A DNA stretch of 64,000 nucleotides from Ancylobacter vacuolatus (GTDB lineage: Bacteria; Pseudomonadota; Alphaproteobacteria; Rhizobiales; Xanthobacteraceae), in contig NZ_JAUSUH010000004.1 in NCBI RefSeq assembly GCF_030813595.1, positions 310,001 through 374,000 on the forward strand, read 5' to 3'. Positions 17,142 to 27,043 of the stretch are shown here, in pieces. The notes below the pieces were generated by a model. It did not search any database. It had not been told where the DNA came from and saw only the letters and a list, made by a program, of their open reading frames with translations. The position numbers were made by a program, and so were the translations under genes. How positions within the stretch are numbered: the stretch's first letter is position 1; each line of letters starts with the position of its first letter.

Positions 17142-17942
17142 CTAGTCGCGCCCGCTTAGCCGCCGCAGCGCGGCGTGGACGGTGGCGTTGCCGGCCCACA
17201 TGGCGCCGGGCCGGGTGAAATCGCCGTCAAAACTCACCAGCCCGCCGGCTTCGCGCACCAGCACCATGCCGGCCCAGCAATCCCAGCAATGCAGCGTCGG
17301 GTCGTAATAGCCGGCGAGGCGGTTGGCGGCGACATAGGCCAGCATCAGCGCCCCCGAGCCGACGCGGAACAGCACGCCGCCTTCGCGATAGAGCCCCTCG
17401 ACAAAGGCGCCGACCTCGGCGGGCAAGGCCTTTTGCGTGGCGCCGAAGCCGATGGTGGTGGAGGCGATGGTCCAGTCCGGGTTCATCGCCAGCGACCGCC
17501 CGTTGAGCCGGGCGCCCCCGCCCGCGACGGCGGAATAAAGCTCGCGCAGCATCGGGGCATAGATGACGCCGGCCACCGGCTCGCCCCCGCAGGCGAGGCC
17601 GATCGACACCGTCCAGTTCGGCTGTCCCACCAGGAATGGCATGGTGCCGTCGATCGGGTCGATCACCCAGACGAAGCCGGACGTGCCCTCCGTCGCCGCC
17701 TCTTCCTCGCCGACAATGCCATCGCCGGGGAAATGCCGGCGGATCGCCCGACGCAGCCAGGCCTCGATGCTGCGGTCCGCTTCGCTGACGAGGTCCTGCG
17801 AATCGGACTTCAACTCCGGATGCAGCGTGTCACGCTGCAGAAAGAACTTGCGCGCCCGCGCCCCCGCCCCGCGCGCCAGCGCCTCGGCGACGGCCTGCCG
17901 GGCACGGAGCGGCTCCATTCCATCGTCATGCTCCGCTGCCAT
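17142..17942 (-). CDS. Inositol-monophosphatase family phosphatase
   Basis: 266 residues. The Mg-dependent phosphatase motifs are present: GEEEAATEG, WVIDPIDGTMPFLVGQPNW (metal Asp residues, start of the active site) and a late CWDCWAG (the WDxxAG motif). The family includes inositol, histidinol and fructose phosphatases acting on cytosolic sugar or polyol phosphates. It is divergent from the pentitol operon with a shared 297-bp upstream region, which hints at a link to polyol phosphates, but the substrate is unknown. The start at 17942 is an internal ATG; a GTG five codons upstream is the alternative. Confidence 0.85.
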   Translation of the reverse strand: MAAEHDDGMEPLRARQAVAEALARGAGARARKFFLQRDTLHPELKSDSQDLVSEADRSIEAWLRRAIRRHFPGDGIVGEEEAATEGTSGFVWVIDPIDGTMPFLVGQPNWTVSIGLACGGEPVAGVIYAPMLRELYSAVAGGGARLNGRSLAMNPDWTIASTTIGFGATQKALPAEVGAFVEGLYREGGVLFRVGSGALMLAYVAANRLAGYYDPTLHCWDCWAGMVLVREAGGLVSFDGDFTRPGAMWAGNATVHAALRRLSGRD

Positions 17943-18239
17943 CCTGCCCGTCTCCACACTTGTTGACTGCCACGCACCGGCCACCGTGCCAGCTCCTGAT
18001 GCTATTGCATATTTCAGATTACAAATGTATCGGTTTCCCGTCGACGACAGTGCTGTTGTCGCGGCCGGGCTTCTCGAAAAGCGCCGGCACGGGTTGAGGC
18101 CGGCACGTCCGGCGGAACTGCGGAAGGAAGCGGCGCCGGCGACGGCTCCACGCCCCCGCCAATGATGAGAGACGGTTTTCAACCGTCCGCATGTCGGCCT
18201 CGCCCGAACCGTGGCGCTGCGCCATTTCAGGAGGAAACC
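17943..18239. promoter_or_regulatory. Divergent upstream region of phosphatase and pentitol operon
   Basis: 297 bp without a gene. An AT-rich core at about 17999-18031 contains CATATTTCAGATTACAAATG, an imperfect inverted repeat that could be the operator of the SorC-family regulator encoded downstream. A strong AGGAGG ribosome site lies just before the binding-protein ATG. No experimental motif for this regulator is known to me, so the operator call is tentative. Confidence 0.4.
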
Positions 18240-19589
18240 ATGAAGCGTGCATTGAAAATCTGCGCCAGCGTCGTCGCCCTCGCGGCGGCAACGGCGGCCA
18301 TGCCGGTGGCGGCGATGGCGGACTGGCTCGAAGAGGCGGCCAAGCCCCTCAAGGGCACTGAAGTCAACGGCATCTTCCTCGACCGTCCGGGCTACCGCGC
18401 CATCATCAAGCTGCTGCCCGAATTCGAGAAGAAGACCGGCATCAAGGTCAATTACGAAATCGTTCCCTATGAGAACGCGCGCGAGAAGGAAGTGCTGAAC
18501 TTCACCTCGCGTGGCGACCTTACCATGGCGCTGGTCGATCTGGTGTGGATCGGCGAGTTCGCCGAGAATGGCTGGCTGGTGCCGGTGGACGATCTCGCCA
18601 AGGACAAGGCGATTACCGACCCCAACCTCAAGCTCGACGGCTTCTTCCCGCTGCTGCTGGAAGCGTTCGGCTCCTGGGGTGGCACGGTCTATGGCCTGCC
18701 CTTCGACAATTATTCCGGCCTGCTGTTCTATAATTCCTGCAAGCTCAAGGAAGCGGGCTTCGACAAGCCGCCGGCGACCTGGGAAGAGGTGATGACCGTC
18801 TACGGTCCCAAGCTCACCGACAAGTCGAAGAACGAGTTCGCCTATGCGCTGCAGTCGCGCCGCGGCGAGACCCAGTCGGCCGACAGCTTCATGCGCTTCC
18901 TCTGGCCCTTCGGCGGTTCGCTGCTGAACAAGGAGTTCAAGTCGAACCTGCTCAGCAAGGAGAGCCAGGCCGGCCTGCAGTTCCGCCAGGACCTGATGAA
19001 GTACCAGCCGCCCGGCGTTGTCTCCTTCGATCACGCGGAATCGGTGAACGCGCTGGCCCAGGGCCAGGTGGCGATGATCACCGAATGGTCGGCCTTCTAT
19101 TCCACCCTCGCCGACCCCGCGACCTCCAAGCTCGGCGATTGCCTCGCCGTGGCGCCGGAGCCCGCCGGTCCCGCCGGCCGCCTGCCCGCGCTGGGTGGCT
19201 TCTCGCTCGCCGTCGCCGCGCAGGCGACTCCCGAGCAGCAGAAGGCCACCTGGCTGTTCATCCAGTGGGCAACGTCGGAAGACATCGCCAAGGCCTATGT
19301 CGAGGCCGGTGGCGTGTCGGGCCGCATGGCCGTCTACAACGACCCGGCGATCAAGGCGAAGTACAAGTTCGTCGAGCCGATGGTCGCCTCCTGGCAGGCC
19401 GGCGTTCCCGAATATCGCCCGCGCTTCCCGGCCTGGCCGGCGATCTCCGAGATCGTCGCCGAGTGGGGCTCCAAGATGATGCTGGGTGAAGTCACCGTCG
19501 AGGGCGGGTCCAAGGAGATCGGCACCCGCATGGAAGCCATCCTCGGCAAGGAAGGCTATTACGACGGAAAGAAGAAGCTCCTTCAGTGA
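18240..19589 (+). CDS. Sugar/polyol ABC transporter binding protein (SBP family 1)
   Basis: 449 residues with a signal peptide ([21 protein letters not shown]) and a family 1 periplasmic binding fold. Aromatic residues likely to stack on sugar are seen in [20 protein letters not shown] and YRPRFPAWP. The start at 18240 has AGGAGG seven bases upstream. It is the first gene of an operon with two permeases, an ATPase and polyol enzymes, so the ligand is probably a pentitol such as ribitol. Two strong hairpins follow the stop codon. Confidence 0.88.
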   Translation: MKRALKICASVVALAAATAAMPVAAMADWLEEAAKPLKGTEVNGIFLDRPGYRAIIKLLPEFEKKTGIKVNYEIVPYENAREKEVLNFTSRGDLTMALVDLVWIGEFAENGWLVPVDDLAKDKAITDPNLKLDGFFPLLLEAFGSWGGTVYGLPFDNYSGLLFYNSCKLKEAGFDKPPATWEEVMTVYGPKLTDKSKNEFAYALQSRRGETQSADSFMRFLWPFGGSLLNKEFKSNLLSKESQAGLQFRQDLMKYQPPGVVSFDHAESVNALAQGQVAMITEWSAFYSTLADPATSKLGDCLAVAPEPAGPAGRLPALGGFSLAVAAQATPEQQKATWLFIQWATSEDIAKAYVEAGGVSGRMAVYNDPAIKAKYKFVEPMVASWQAGVPEYRPRFPAWPAISEIVAEWGSKMMLGEVTVEGGSKEIGTRMEAILGKEGYYDGKKKLLQ

Positions 19590-19595
19590 GTTGAA

Positions 19596-19669
19596 GCCGG
19601 CGGCGGGGCCTCTCTCCCGCGCCGCCGGCCTCCGGGCGGATGCCGCAACCCGCGAAGCGGCATCCGCCC
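19596..19669 (+). other. Tandem hairpins after the binding-protein gene
   Basis: The first stem pairs GCCGGCGGCG (19596-19605) with CGCCGCCGGC (19620-19629). The second is a perfect 13-bp stem, GGGCGGATGCCGC (19634-19646) with GCGGCATCCGCCC (19657-19669), followed by ATTTTC. They may stabilise the binding-protein mRNA and partly terminate transcription before the downstream genes, the usual way to make excess binding protein. Confidence 0.65.
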
Positions 19670-19702
19670 ATTTTCATTCAGAACGGTGCCGGGATTTACA
19701 AT

Positions 19703-20257
19703 ATGAGCACGCTCCACGGCCGGGCGCTGGACGAGATCCGCGCCTGCCTCGACAAGGTGCGCGGCGACGAGCTGGACGGTGCCATTGCCGAACTGGCGGG
19801 TGCCGGCCGCATCGCGCTCTACGGCGTTGGCCGCGAAGGCCTGCAGATCAAGGGCCTCGCCATGCGCCTCTACCATCTCGGCTGCAAGGCGGCCGTGGTG
19901 GGCGACATGACCACGCCGCCGGTGGGACCGGGCGACCTTCTGGTGGTCTCCGCCGGGCCGGGCGACTTCTCCACCGTTTCCGCCCTGATGGCCGAGGCCC
20001 GCGCCGCCGGCGCCCGCACGCTTCTCGTCACCGCCGAGCCGAACGGCACTGCGGCCGCCCGTGCCGACCGCGTGCTCACCGTGCCGGCGCAGACCATGGC
20101 CAGCGACCAAGGCGCGGCCGCCACCTCCGTACTGCCCATGGGCTCGCTCTATGAGGGCGCGCTTTATGTGCTGTTCGAGATCCTGATCCTCGGCCTGCGC
20201 GAGCGGCTGGGCGTGACGCCGGCGCAGATGCGCGCCAATCATACGAATCTGGAGTGA
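19703..20257 (+). CDS. SIS-domain sugar-phosphate isomerase (6-phospho-3-hexuloisomerase-like)
   Basis: 184 residues consisting of a single SIS fold: GRIALYGVGREGLQIKGLAMRL (phosphate-binding start), GDMTTPPVGPGDLLVVSAGPGD and TLLVTAEPNGTAAARADRVL. A C-terminal segment MGSLYEGALYVLFEILILGL matches the PHI/Hxi family (about 180 residues). PHI interconverts 3-hexulose 6-phosphate and fructose 6-phosphate. No hexulose-phosphate synthase partner is present, so here it may act on another ketose phosphate. It lies between the binding-protein and permease genes. The frame begins 21 codons earlier, but ATG 19703 fits the family. Confidence 0.75.
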   Translation: MSTLHGRALDEIRACLDKVRGDELDGAIAELAGAGRIALYGVGREGLQIKGLAMRLYHLGCKAAVVGDMTTPPVGPGDLLVVSAGPGDFSTVSALMAEARAAGARTLLVTAEPNGTAAARADRVLTVPAQTMASDQGAAATSVLPMGSLYEGALYVLFEILILGLRERLGVTPAQMRANHTNLE

Positions 20258-20309
20258 CCGGAGAGGTTCTCCGCACACCGCCCCAGCAAGACGCGACAGG
20301 GAAGACGCC

Positions 20310-21227
20310 ATGAGCGAGGCCGCGACATCCGCCGCACGACGCAAGCCCAACCGGGGCTATGGCCGCTGGACGCCGCTGTGGTTCCTCGCCCCGGCCGTGC
20401 TGACGCTGCTGCTGATCGGCATCTACCCGACGATCTTCGCGCTCGTCACCTCGTTCCGCCGCTACAATATCACCCGCCCGCGCGAGGGCTTTCCATTTGT
20501 CGGCTTCGAGAACTATGTGAACGTGCTGACGGACAGCACCTTCTGGTCCTCGCTGTTCCTCACCGCGAAGTTCTATGTGGCCGTGCTGCCGATCCAGGTG
20601 GTGCTCGGTCTCGCCATCGCGCTGCTGCTGCACAAGCCGGGCATGGGGCTGTTGAAGTCGCTCGCACGGGTCACACTGGTCGTCCCACTGGCCACCACCT
20701 ACGCCGTGGTCGGCCTTGTCGGCCGCCTGATTTTCAACCGCGATTTCGGCGTGGCAAATCAGTTCCTGTCCTTTGCCGGCTTTGGCCCCATCGACTGGCT
20801 GTCAACGCAGGACGGCGCCTTCGCGGCCATCGTCATCATGGATGTGTGGCAGTGGACGCCCTTCTGCGCGCTCATCTTTCTCGCCGGCCTGTCCATGGTG
20901 CCCGGCGAGATCGAGGAAGCGGCGCGGCTGGAAACCTCATCCAAACTGGCCCTGCTGCGCCATGTGCAGCTGCCCTATCTGCTGCCCGGCCTCACTGCCG
21001 TGATGATCCTGCGCTCGGCCGACGTGCTGAAGCTGTTCGACATGGTGTTCGTGATGACCCGCGGCGGCCCCGGCTCGGCCACCGACCTGATCTCGATCTA
21101 CATCCAGCGCGTGGGCTTCCGCATCTTCGATCTCGGCACCGCCTCGGCGCAGGCGATCCTCTTGCTGATCCTCACCATCATCATCAGCCGGCTCTATATC
21201 CGCCTGCTCTACCGCGAGGTTCACTGA
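20310..21227 (+). CDS. Sugar/polyol ABC permease 1
   Basis: 305 residues with six membrane helices expected, beginning LWFLAPAVLTLLLIGIYP. The cytoplasmic coupling loop EEAARLETSSKLALLRHVQLP matches the EAA motif of MalF-type carbohydrate permeases. The stop overlaps the ATG of the second permease by one base (TGATG). Works with the neighbouring permease, binding protein and UgpC-like ATPase. Confidence 0.88.
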   Translation: MSEAATSAARRKPNRGYGRWTPLWFLAPAVLTLLLIGIYPTIFALVTSFRRYNITRPREGFPFVGFENYVNVLTDSTFWSSLFLTAKFYVAVLPIQVVLGLAIALLLHKPGMGLLKSLARVTLVVPLATTYAVVGLVGRLIFNRDFGVANQFLSFAGFGPIDWLSTQDGAFAAIVIMDVWQWTPFCALIFLAGLSMVPGEIEEAARLETSSKLALLRHVQLPYLLPGLTAVMILRSADVLKLFDMVFVMTRGGPGSATDLISIYIQRVGFRIFDLGTASAQAILLLILTIIISRLYIRLLYREVH

Positions 21228-22045
21228 TGCGTATCTCGTCCGGCAAGCTGCTTCACGCCCTCGGCCTGACCGCCGTCGTCATCTTCACGCTGTTTCCGTT
21301 CTTCTGGATGGTGTCGGCCAGCTTCAAGACGCAGGCCGACATCCTGTCCTCGCCGCCGGTGTGGTTCTTCACCCCGACGCTGCAGAACTATGCCGAGATC
21401 TTCGCCGACACCAAGGTCAGCGGGGCGATCATCAACTCGCTGATCGTCGCCACATGCTCGACCCTGCTCGCCGTGATCCTCGGTGCGCCCGCGGCCTTCG
21501 CGCTGGCCCGCTACGAGTTCCGCGGCAAGTCGGACCTGTGGTTCTGGTTCATCTCCAACCGCATGATCAGCCCGATCGTGCTGGCGCTGCCGGTCTATCT
21601 GCTGGCGATCCAGACCGGGCTGCTCGACACCCATCTGGTGCTGATCCTCATCTACCTCACCTTCCAGCTGCCGATCGTGGTGTGGATCGTCACCGACCAG
21701 TTCAAGTCGATCCCGGCCGATCTCGAACAGGCCGCGCGGCTCGATGGCGCCGACCAGTTCACCATCTTCCGCAAGATCTACCTGCCGCTCGGTGCCCCCG
21801 GCATCGCGGTGTCGGCGATCTTCTCCTTCATCTTCTCCTGGAACGAGCTGCTCTATGCGCTGGTGCTGACGCGCCGCGCCGTGCAGACCGCCCCGGTCGT
21901 CGCCACCAGCTTCATGTCCGGCTATGAGCTGCCCTGGGGCAAGATCATGGCCACCGGCACGGTGATCGTGCTGCCGGTGACGATCTTCGCGCTCATCGTC
22001 TCCCGCCACATGGTGCGCGGCCTGACCATGGGAGCGACCAAGTGA
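21227..22045 (+). CDS. Sugar/polyol ABC permease 2
   Basis: 272 residues of the MalG type: an N-terminal helix (GLTAVVIFTLFPFFWMV), SFKTQADI, the alternating central helices, and the EAA loop LEQAARLDGADQFTIFRKIYLP. It is coupled to permease 1 by a one-base overlap and to the next gene by GTGA overlap, so it is within a tight operon. Confidence 0.88.
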   Translation: MRISSGKLLHALGLTAVVIFTLFPFFWMVSASFKTQADILSSPPVWFFTPTLQNYAEIFADTKVSGAIINSLIVATCSTLLAVILGAPAAFALARYEFRGKSDLWFWFISNRMISPIVLALPVYLLAIQTGLLDTHLVLILIYLTFQLPIVVWIVTDQFKSIPADLEQAARLDGADQFTIFRKIYLPLGAPGIAVSAIFSFIFSWNELLYALVLTRRAVQTAPVVATSFMSGYELPWGKIMATGTVIVLPVTIFALIVSRHMVRGLTMGATK

Positions 22046-22956
22046 CGGGCACTTCAACATCGATCCGCTTCGGCATCAATCTCGGCTTCTGCACCAAGCG
22101 CTGGGTGACGCCGGAGCTGTGGACGCGGGTCGTGCGCGAGCGGCTCGGGCTCGACCTCGTGCAGTTCTCCTTCGACCTCGTCGACCCGATGTGGCCGGAC
22201 GCCATCGTCGACCGCCACGCCGCCGACATAAGGCGCGCGGCGGAGGCGGCGGGCATCACCATCCACAGCGCCTTCATCGGCTTGGCCCATTACAGCTTCA
22301 ACCAGCTGCTGCACCCCGACCCGGCGGTGCGCAACTATGCCGAATACTGGCTCGGGCGGGCCTATCGCTTCGCCGCGCTGGCCGGCATTCCCCGCGTCGG
22401 CGGCCCGCTTGGCGCCATTCCCGCCACGCTCGACGGCAGCGAGGCAGATGCGCTGGATCCGGCCGACTACGCCGAACTGATCACCCGCCTGCACCGGCTC
22501 GGCGAGCGCGCCGCCGCCGAGGGGCTCACCGAACTCTATGTCGAGCCGACGCCGCTGCGCCGGGAATGGCCGTGGAGCATCGACCAGGCCCGGCAGATGA
22601 TGAACGACGTGGCCGGCAGTGCCGTGCCGTGGCGGCTCTGCGTCGATTGGGGGCACGGTACCTTCGCCCCCCTCTATGGCGAGGACCATGGCGGCATGGA
22701 ACCCTGGTTCCGCGCGCTCGCCGACGTCATCACCGCCGTCCATATCCAGCAGACCGATTTCACGCTCGACCGCCACTGGGACTTCACCGTGCCGGGCCAG
22801 GTCGATCCGGTGGAAGCCGCGGCGCTGCTGCGGCGCACCGGCGTCGACGCCTGCCCGGTTTTCCTCGAAGTGTTCTATCCCTTCGAACACGATAGCCGGG
22901 CGATCCTCGGCGCGCTGGAAACGACCTGCGCGCGCCTCACGCAGGCTCTGGCCTGA
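22042..22956 (+). CDS. TIM-barrel sugar (phosphate) isomerase/epimerase
   Basis: 304 residues of the xylose-isomerase-like / AP endonuclease 2 barrel. Metal-ligand candidates follow the family pattern: Glu in LYVEPTPLRR, Asp in LCVDWGHG, His in AVHIQQTDF and Glu in VFLEVFYPFE. Such enzymes epimerise or isomerise ketoses or ketose phosphates. The start is a GTG at 22042 overlapping the permease stop. In a pentitol operon it could interconvert pentuloses (for example at C3). The substrate is not proven. Confidence 0.78.
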   Translation: MTGTSTSIRFGINLGFCTKRWVTPELWTRVVRERLGLDLVQFSFDLVDPMWPDAIVDRHAADIRRAAEAAGITIHSAFIGLAHYSFNQLLHPDPAVRNYAEYWLGRAYRFAALAGIPRVGGPLGAIPATLDGSEADALDPADYAELITRLHRLGERAAAEGLTELYVEPTPLRREWPWSIDQARQMMNDVAGSAVPWRLCVDWGHGTFAPLYGEDHGGMEPWFRALADVITAVHIQQTDFTLDRHWDFTVPGQVDPVEAAALLRRTGVDACPVFLEVFYPFEHDSRAILGALETTCARLTQALA

Positions 22957-22966
22957 GGGGGATGGG

Positions 22967-23941
22967 ATGAACGGGAGCGGGCGGGAGCGCGGCAGGCTGG
23001 TGGGCACCCAGGAGATGGAGGCGGCGCAGACCCGTGCGCGGGTCGCCTGGCTCTATTTCATCGGCGGCCTCACCCAGCAGGAGATTGCCGACCAGCTCGG
23101 CCTCACCCGGCTGCGCACCAACAAGATCCTGGGCCAGGTGCGCTCGGACGGCTCGGTCTTCATCGACATCCGCCTGCCCATGGCCGATTGCATCGAGGCC
23201 GAGGAGCGGCTGAAGGCGAAATTCGGGCTGGCCGATGTCAGCGTCGTCCCTTCCCTGCCTGACGAGGCCGAGCAGCAGCGCGTGATCGGCGAGGCCGCCG
23301 GCGGGATGCTCGACAGCCTGCTGGAGAACGGCATGGGCCTCGGCGTCGGCTGGGGCAAGACACTCGCTGCCGGGCTCAAGCGCATCACCGCCCGCCCGAT
23401 GACGGAGAGTTGGGTGACATCGGTGATGGGCGGGCTCACGCGGGGCTCGGGGTCGAGCACCTTCGAGGTCGCCACCGGCTATGCCCGCGCGATCTCGGCG
23501 GAGTGCTATTATCTCGCCGCCCCGCTGTATTTTCCCACCCCGGAGAGCCGCACCATGCTGCTCTCCCATCATGGGATCAGCGAGACCATGCGCCGCGCGC
23601 GCACCGTGGACGTGGCGCTGCTCTCCTGCGGCGACATGACGACCCGCTCGTTGCTGGTGCAGACGCAGACCGTTTCGGAAAACCTCGACAGCCTGCGGGC
23701 CGCCGGCGCGGTGGGCGACCTGCTCGGCATGTTCCTCGATGCCGACGGGCGCCCGGTGGATCACCCGCTGAACGAGCGGGTGCTCTCGCTGGCGCCGCAC
23801 GAGTTGAACCCGGTGCGCCATTCGATCCTCGCTTCGGGCGGCCTCTACAAGGTGCCGATCGTGCGGGCGATCCTGCGTGCGGGCTATGTAAACCGACTGG
23901 TAACGGACGAACGCTGCGCCGACGCGCTGCTCACGAGCTGA
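22967..23941 (+). CDS. SorC-family sugar-binding transcriptional regulator
   Basis: 324 residues. The N-terminal helix-turn-helix ([20 protein letters not shown], then [18 protein letters not shown]) is followed by the sugar-phosphate-binding domain ([25 protein letters not shown]). SorC-family proteins sense a phosphorylated pathway intermediate. It sits inside the pentitol operon, so it probably regulates it, with the AT-rich repeat near 18000 as candidate operator. The start at 22967 is one of two ATGs behind a GGGG-rich ribosome site. Confidence 0.85.
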   Translation: MNGSGRERGRLVGTQEMEAAQTRARVAWLYFIGGLTQQEIADQLGLTRLRTNKILGQVRSDGSVFIDIRLPMADCIEAEERLKAKFGLADVSVVPSLPDEAEQQRVIGEAAGGMLDSLLENGMGLGVGWGKTLAAGLKRITARPMTESWVTSVMGGLTRGSGSSTFEVATGYARAISAECYYLAAPLYFPTPESRTMLLSHHGISETMRRARTVDVALLSCGDMTTRSLLVQTQTVSENLDSLRAAGAVGDLLGMFLDADGRPVDHPLNERVLSLAPHELNPVRHSILASGGLYKVPIVRAILRAGYVNRLVTDERCADALLTS

Positions 23942-23988
23942 TGGACGGCCGCCGGACCCTCGCGGCCGGCCTATCTGGAGACGACACG

Positions 23989-25071
<1,083 letters not shown>

Positions 25072-25109
25072 GCGGCCCGGCGACGGCACACTCCAGCAGG
25101 ACACGCCCC

Positions 25110-26147
25110 ATGGTGCAGGCACTGGTTCTCGAAAAGAAGGGCGAGCTTTCCCTTCGCGACATCGACCTCCCGCTCGAGGTCGGCCCGGACGACGTGAAGA
25201 TTTCCATCCACACGGTCGGCGTCTGCGGCAGCGACGTGCATTACTACACGCATGGCGCCATCGGCTCCTTCGTGGTGCGCGAGCCCATGGTGCTCGGCCA
25301 TGAGGCGGCGGGCGTCGTCACGGCGGTCGGCGCGAATGTGAAGAACCTCAAGGTCGGCGACCGGGTCTGCATGGAGCCGGGCGTGCCGAACATGAATTCG
25401 CGCGCCACCAAGCTCGGCATCTACAATGTCGATCCGGATGTGCGCTTCTGGGCGACGCCGCCGATCCATGGCGTGCTCACCCCCGAGGTCGTCCACCCCG
25501 CCGCCTTCACCTACAAGCTGCCCGGCAACGTCTCCTTCGCCGAGGGCGCGATGGTGGAACCCTTCGCGGTCGGCCTGCAGGCGGCGACCCGCGCCCGCAT
25601 CACCCCCGGCGATGTCGGCGTGGTGATCGGCTGCGGCCCGATCGGCATCATGACGGCGCTGGCGGCGCTGGCGGGCGGCTGCTCGCGCGTCTACATCTCC
25701 GATCTCTCGGCGCCTAAGCTCGCCATTGCCGGCCAGTATCCAGGCATCCACCCGGTTAACATCACCGAGCGCCCGCTGGCTGAGGTGGTCGCCGAGGAAA
25801 CCGAGGGCTGGGGCGCCGATGTGGTGTTCGAGGCCAGCGGCAGCCCGCGCGCCTATGAGGGCATTTTCGACATTGTCCGCCCCGGCGGGACGCTGGTGCT
25901 GATCGGCATGCCGGTGGAGCCGACGAAGTTCGACGTGGCGGCGGCCATCATCAAGGAAGCGCGGATCGAGACCGTGTTCCGCTACGCCAATAATTTCGAC
26001 CGCGCGGTCAACCTTATCGCCTCCGGCAAGGTCGATCTCAAGCCGCTGATCTCGGAGACCTTCGACTTCGCGCGCAGCATCGAGGCGTTCGACCGCGCCG
26101 CCAAGGGTCTGCCGACCGACGTGAAGCTGCAGATCGTGATGCCTTAA
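25110..26147 (+). CDS. Zinc-dependent polyol dehydrogenase (xylitol/sorbitol DH type, MDR)
   Basis: 345 residues of the medium-chain dehydrogenase family. Catalytic zinc ligands are seen in [10 protein letters not shown] (Cys), VLGHEAAG (His-Glu) and the later Glu of MVEPFAVG. The nucleotide motif is [19 protein letters not shown]. The structural-zinc four-Cys loop is absent: the region [16 protein letters not shown] lacks the Cys cluster, as in many sorbitol dehydrogenases. It oxidises a polyol to a ketose with NAD. Together with ribitol dehydrogenase it would widen the range of pentitols used. ATG 25110 follows the ATPase by 38 bp. Confidence 0.88.
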   Translation: MVQALVLEKKGELSLRDIDLPLEVGPDDVKISIHTVGVCGSDVHYYTHGAIGSFVVREPMVLGHEAAGVVTAVGANVKNLKVGDRVCMEPGVPNMNSRATKLGIYNVDPDVRFWATPPIHGVLTPEVVHPAAFTYKLPGNVSFAEGAMVEPFAVGLQAATRARITPGDVGVVIGCGPIGIMTALAALAGGCSRVYISDLSAPKLAIAGQYPGIHPVNITERPLAEVVAEETEGWGADVVFEASGSPRAYEGIFDIVRPGGTLVLIGMPVEPTKFDVAAAIIKEARIETVFRYANNFDRAVNLIASGKVDLKPLISETFDFARSIEAFDRAAKGLPTDVKLQIVMP

Positions 26148-26170
26148 GCCGCATCTAGGCAATACCGTCA

Positions 26171-26266
26171 TCCTGAGGCGCCCGCGCAGCGGGCCTCGAA
26201 GGATGGTTCTCGAAGCGCACCCAACAACATCCTTCGAGGGCCGGCCTATGGCCGGGCACCTCAGGA
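26171..26266. repeat. Large dispersed inverted repeat in the pentitol operon
   Basis: TCCTGAGG (26171-26178) and CCTCGAAGGATG (26194-26205) are mirrored by CATCCTTCGAGG (26228-26239) and CCTCAGGA (26259-26266), giving a long cruciform-capable palindrome. The sequence resembles a repeat widespread in intergenic regions of Hyphomicrobiales. It sits between two operon genes, where it could act as an mRNA processing or attenuation hairpin. Confidence 0.7.
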
Positions 26267-26311
26267 GGACCGTGCAGCGAGTGGCTAACGTCAACCCCAT
26301 CGGAGTCTCAC

Positions 26312-27040
26312 ATGGCAAACCGGCTTGAAGGCAAGGTCGCCGCCATAACAGGCGCGGCGTCAGGCATCGGGCTCGAATGCGCCCGCGCCATGCTGGCCGA
26401 AGGCGCCACCGTCGCCCTGGTCGACCGCGCCGCCGACACGCTCGCCGCGCTCTGCACTGAGCTCGGCCCGAAGGCGGTGCCGGTCGTGGTCGACCTGCTC
26501 GACCCCAAGAGCGTCGCCACCATGCTGCCGCAGATCCTGGAAAAATGCGGTTCGCTCGACATCTTCCACGCCAATGCTGGCGCTTATATCGGCGGCGATG
26601 TTGTGGAGGGTGATCCCGATGTGTGGGACCGGGTGCTGAACCTCAACATCAACGCGGCCTTCCGCACCGTGCAGGCCGTGCTGCCGCACATGGTCGAGCG
26701 CAAGACCGGCGATATCCTGTTCACTTCCTCCATCGCCGGCGTGGTGCCTGTGGTGTGGGAGCCGATCTACACCGCCTCGAAATTCGCCGTGCAGGCCTTC
26801 GTCCACACCACGCGGCGGCAGGTGGCCAAGCATGGCATCCGCGTCGGCGCGGTTCTGCCCGGGCCTGTCGTCACCGCCCTCATCAAGGACTGGCCGCAGG
26901 CCAAGCTTGACGAGGCCCTTGCTTCCGGCGCCCTGATGGAAGCAAAGGAAGTGGCGGACTGCGTCATCTTCATGCTGACGCGGCCGCGTAACGTGACCAT
27001 ACGCGATCTGGTGATCGTGCCGAACGGAACGGACCTCTAG
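26312..27040 (+). CDS. rbtD: Ribitol 2-dehydrogenase
   Basis: 242 residues of the SDR family, very close in sequence to Klebsiella ribitol dehydrogenase as I recall it: [56 protein letters not shown] and [18 protein letters not shown]. The SDR catalytic set is complete, with Ser in LFTSSIAG and YTASK as the YxxxK. It oxidises ribitol to D-ribulose with NAD. The kinase gene begins 3 bp after its stop, giving a two-step route to D-ribulose 5-phosphate. Confidence 0.9.
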   Translation: MANRLEGKVAAITGAASGIGLECARAMLAEGATVALVDRAADTLAALCTELGPKAVPVVVDLLDPKSVATMLPQILEKCGSLDIFHANAGAYIGGDVVEGDPDVWDRVLNLNINAAFRTVQAVLPHMVERKTGDILFTSSIAGVVPVVWEPIYTASKFAVQAFVHTTRRQVAKHGIRVGAVLPGPVVTALIKDWPQAKLDEALASGALMEAKEVADCVIFMLTRPRNVTIRDLVIVPNGTDL

Positions 27041-27043
27041 GCC

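Noticed and set aside
17943-19034. Upstream extension of the inositol-phosphatase frame to 630 codons
   Set aside because: The extension runs antisense to the binding-protein gene and across the divergent promoter; the family N-terminus fits ATG 17942.
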